Part shown: positions 6,261 to 8,442 of the stretch, one piece after another
Position numbering within the stretch: the stretch's first letter is position 1
Layout of the letters: each line of letters opens with the position of its first letter
NCBI GenBank assembly: GCA_009780545.1
Contig: WQZW01000048.1
Location: 1 to 8,442, forward strand
DNA length: 8,442 nt
Source of the DNA: Treponema sp.
GTDB lineage: Bacteria; Spirochaetota; Spirochaetia; Treponematales; Breznakiellaceae
Reading direction: 5' to 3'
Program-made: the position numbers and the translations under genes
Notes under the pieces: model-generated
What the model was told of the DNA's origin: nothing
What the model saw: only the letters and a program-made list of their open reading frames with translations
The model's database searches: none

Positions 6261-6268
6261 GAGTATTA

Positions 6269-6284
6269 AGAGAGAGAGAGAGAG
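6269..6284. repeat. Dinucleotide tract (AG)8
   Basis: Eight uninterrupted AG units (CT on the minus strand) sit 59 nt upstream of the gtrA start. Tracts of this kind can change length by slipped-strand mispairing. It overlaps or immediately follows the tentative -10 box of the operon. Confidence 0.9.
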
Positions 6285-6309
6285 TAGCAGAGATTGATGA
6301 GAACGTCAA
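6281..6309 (-). promoter_or_regulatory. Tentative promoter of the gtrA-flavoprotein-GT-C operon
   Basis: On the minus strand TTGACG (6309-6304, five of six -35 matches) is followed after 17 nt by TACTCT (6286-6281, three of six -10 matches). The -10 match is poor. It is listed because the -35 and spacing are good and it falls in the only gap upstream of the operon. Confidence 0.3.
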
Positions 6310-6364
6310 TAGCGGAAAATATCCGACGGAAGCATCGTAACTTCCCGCTTTTAATACTTTCATC

Positions 6365-8305
6365 TTACTTTATCAACCCCGGCAACCAGAGCGACAAACT
6401 CGGGATGTACACAACCAACAGCAGTACGGCGATCCGCAGGATGAAGAAGGGCAGGATGTAACGGCAGACCCGCATCAGGGGCTGTTCGAAGCGGGAGCTT
6501 GCCAGGAAGAGGTTGATGCCCACGGGCGGGGTGAGGAAGCCGGCTTCCAGGTTGAGGATGAAGACCACGCCGAGGTGCAGGGGATCGATCTCGTAGACTT
6601 GGCCCAAAGGCACGACCAGGGGTAGCAGTACCATGATGGCCGAGAACATATCTACCACGCAGCCCACCAGGAGCAGGGCGAAGTTCAGCAGGAGCAGGAA
6701 AACGGTACTGGACTGGACGGTGGCTTCCATCCATGAGGCGAAGGATTCCGGGATGCCGGAAAAGACGAAGGCGTAGGACAGGCCGCCGGCCATGGCAAGG
6801 ATGATCAGCACGCCGCCGACCACCGGGATCGCCTTGGCAAAGACCTTGTGTATGTTCCGAAGGGCAATGTCCTTCTTGATAAAGACCTCGACCACCACCA
6901 CATAGATTACCGACACGGCACTGGCTTCGAGTAACCGGAGTCGACCGGTAAAAAAGCCCACCACGAGGAGCAACGGCAGCAGAAGTTCGAAGCCGGCATC
7001 CTTAAGCGAGTCCAGGCCCTGGCCCTTGCCGAAAGTCGCCTTCTCCGCGGCGGCAACTTCCGGCCGAACACGCAAGCCGGCGAACCTTGACGACGACAGG
7101 AATATCCCCGAGGCTATGGTCGCCAGCAACAGGAGAATCCCCGGAATTAGGGTGCCGGCGAAGTAGTGGATCACCGTGTATTCCATCGGCACGTTCATGT
7201 AATGGAGGATAAGGCTGCTGGTACTAAAGACCAGGATGATGGCCAGGCTTGGGGGGAACATCACGCCGGTGCCGCCGGCGGCGGTCAGAAGTCCGATGGA
7301 GGTCCGTTCGCTGTAGCCGTTCTGCCTGAAGATCGTAAAGAGAATCCCGCCCAGGGCAAGAATCGTGATGCCGGAGGCTCCGGTAAACGAGGAGAAGAAG
7401 GCGCTGATCAGCACGGCCACGATGACGATACCGCCCGGCAGCCAACTGAAGAACACCCGGAAAGTCCGTACCAGCCGTTCCCCGGCCCTGCTTTCCGACA
7501 GGAAGAAACCGGTCAGGGTGAAAAGCGGGATGGCGATAAGGTCGGGACTGACCAGGGTGGAGAACACCGGGATGTGGAAGGCTTCCGGTTCCTGCCCTCC
7601 GGCCATCAGCATCACCGTGGCGATTCCCCCGATCGCGGCAAAGATCGGCATGCCGGAAAGGGCGGCAAGTATCAACAGAAAAATCGCCGGAAGCTGCAGG
7701 TCGACGGCCGAGTCGTACAAAAAGTCCATCCAGCCGGCAAAGGGTTCCGGCACGGCCAGGGGATCGATCCCCCAAATCAGTTTTCCTATCGCCGGAAGCG
7801 AGATCGCCGTCCCGATCAGCATCGCCGAAACTGCCAGGGCCCGCTTGCGGCCGGAATCCAGGCCCCGCATGAAACGGAAGGCCACGACCGAGTAGCCCAG
7901 CGGCATTGCCAGGGCGAAAACCCAGATCGGAATCCGCCCCACCGGAACCATCCCGACAATGCCGAAGCGGATGTACGGCAGGGTGTTCCAGGCGAGGTGG
8001 GTAAGGAGCAGGACGGCGAGCAGCGTTCCAGCAAGTTCGATGCCGGCGATGAGCGTCCTGTTTCTCATGTACTGGACCACGGTGATGGCGATGTGTCCCT
8101 TCGAGGAGGCGGTGAGCATTGCCGCAAAGAACACCAGCACCAGGAAGAGATGGATCATCAGGGAGCGGGAGTAGGGAACGGCCATGTTGAACCATCCCAG
8201 CACCAGGTCTGCGAAGGGGATACAGGCGAGTAGGGCAAGGGCACCGAAGCAGATGGCCCGCTCGACCTTGGAGACGATGCCTTTCAGGGAGCCCTTATCG
8301 GCCAT
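6365..8305 (-). CDS. dctQM: TRAP transporter fused permease, DctQ-DctM
   Basis: This 646-residue membrane protein joins both TRAP permease subunits. Residues about 12-150 are DctQ-like with four helices (E15RAICFGALALL, then the 50-65, 90-105 and 125-145 segments). After a linker with helices, about 200-646 is the DctM-type large subunit. DctM hallmarks are LSGMPIFAAIGGIA (216-229), IPLFTLTGFFLSES (259-272), FSSFTGASGITILALGG (304-320), GGTGVMFPPSLAIILV (344-359) and, near the C-terminus, NLEAGFLTPPVGINLF. DctM carries the Na+-coupled transport path, and DctQ stabilises it for docking of the periplasmic binding protein; substrates are usually organic acids. The start at 8305 is preferred: it has AAAGG 7 nt upstream, gives a normal DctQ N-terminus and overlaps the upstream gene by only 11 nt. 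An upstream in-frame ATG at 8401 would add 32 residues with no membrane character that lie wholly within the upstream gene. Fusions of this type are known, including in Treponema. The substrate cannot be read. Confidence 0.93.
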   Translation of the reverse strand: MADKGSLKGIVSKVERAICFGALALLACIPFADLVLGWFNMAVPYSRSLMIHLFLVLVFFAAMLTASSKGHIAITVVQYMRNRTLIAGIELAGTLLAVLLLTHLAWNTLPYIRFGIVGMVPVGRIPIWVFALAMPLGYSVVAFRFMRGLDSGRKRALAVSAMLIGTAISLPAIGKLIWGIDPLAVPEPFAGWMDFLYDSAVDLQLPAIFLLILAALSGMPIFAAIGGIATVMLMAGGQEPEAFHIPVFSTLVSPDLIAIPLFTLTGFFLSESRAGERLVRTFRVFFSWLPGGIVIVAVLISAFFSSFTGASGITILALGGILFTIFRQNGYSERTSIGLLTAAGGTGVMFPPSLAIILVFSTSSLILHYMNVPMEYTVIHYFAGTLIPGILLLLATIASGIFLSSSRFAGLRVRPEVAAAEKATFGKGQGLDSLKDAGFELLLPLLLVVGFFTGRLRLLEASAVSVIYVVVVEVFIKKDIALRNIHKVFAKAIPVVGGVLIILAMAGGLSYAFVFSGIPESFASWMEATVQSSTVFLLLLNFALLLVGCVVDMFSAIMVLLPLVVPLGQVYEIDPLHLGVVFILNLEAGFLTPPVGINLFLASSRFEQPLMRVCRYILPFFILRIAVLLLVVYIPSLSLWLPGLIK

Positions 8306-8442
8306 TCCTATGCCTTTCCAGAATACCGTTGATCCGTTCGTGCTTCGCCCGGTCGTACGCCGTGCCCAAAAGCGAGGGCAGGGCCCTCCGTGCCTCGTCA
8401 TGCCACAACGCCTGCTGGCGCGCGTCCGGGGCGTTCACCCTA
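8295..8442 (-). CDS. 3' end of the gene upstream of dctQM (partial; presumably another TRAP component)
   Basis: On the minus strand a frame is open from the window edge (first full codon at 8441) to TAA at 8297-8295, encoding 48 residues that end in ILERHRNGR. The other two minus frames close quickly. The stop lies 11 nt inside the dctQM gene, so the two are translationally coupled. The fragment is helical and charged (ALWHDEARRALPSLLGTAYD), compatible with the C-terminal helix of a DctP-type periplasmic solute-binding protein, which is the usual partner gene. A TRAP-associated TPR protein (TatT type) is an alternative. The fragment is too short for a firm assignment. Confidence 0.7.
   Translation of the reverse strand, partial: RVNAPDARQQALWHDEARRALPSLLGTAYDRAKHERINGILERHRNGR

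Noticed and set aside
7166..8233. A 355-codon open frame on the + strand antisense to dctQM.
   Set aside because: It mirrors the permease frame. The product is an implausible stretch rich in Gly, His, Lys, Gln and Asp with no domain, as expected from antisense of a GC-rich membrane-protein gene.
8306..8401. Upstream ATG at 8401 for the TRAP permease.
   Set aside because: It would add 32 non-membrane residues lying entirely in the preceding gene, while ATG 8305 has a ribosome binding site and the expected DctQ N-terminus.

Overview
The window looks like a chromosomal segment of a Gram-negative, envelope-building bacterium with moderately high GC. Two pieces of context point to a spirochaete or deltaproteobacterium: an NlpD-like LysM protein followed directly by an RpoS-like sigma factor, and a fused DctQ-DctM TRAP permease of the kind known from Treponema. 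I cannot decide the phylum from sequence reading alone.

Layout. Positions 1-171 hold the end of a HAD-family phosphatase (+). A 275-nt spacer (172-446) carries a structured repeat element and, at its right edge, a good sigma-70-type promoter. Next comes a two-gene + strand unit: a secreted LysM protein with a catalytically degenerate M23/LytM domain (447-1343) and, 6 nt later, a group-2 sigma-70 factor (1350-2369). A second, diverged copy of the same intergenic element lies at 2373-2541, so the sigma-factor pair is bracketed by related elements in direct orientation.

On the minus strand, positions 6210-2554 form a tightly coupled three-gene operon: GtrA-like flippase, UDP-galactopyranose-mutase/COG1232-type flavoprotein, and a large polytopic membrane protein of GT-C/DUF6020 type. 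The first two genes overlap by ATGA and the last two by 20 nt. Base composition falls along this operon, and the last gene is clearly AT-rich compared with the sigma-factor and TRAP genes. This suggests an acquired cassette for lipid-linked sugar transfer or surface glycan modification. Its upstream region contains an (AG)8 tract overlapping a tentative promoter.

Beyond a 154-nt gap lies a minus-strand TRAP transporter: a DctQ-DctM fusion (8305-6365), preceded by the 3' end of another gene that overlaps it by 11 nt, presumably another TRAP component.

The most unusual signals are the paired intergenic elements around nlpD-rpoS, the acquired gtrA-flavoprotein-GT-C cassette with its dinucleotide tract, and the loss of both zinc-ligand motifs in the NlpD-like protein. 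No CRISPR array, tRNA, rRNA or intact insertion sequence was seen. No gene-free stretch exceeds 300 nt.
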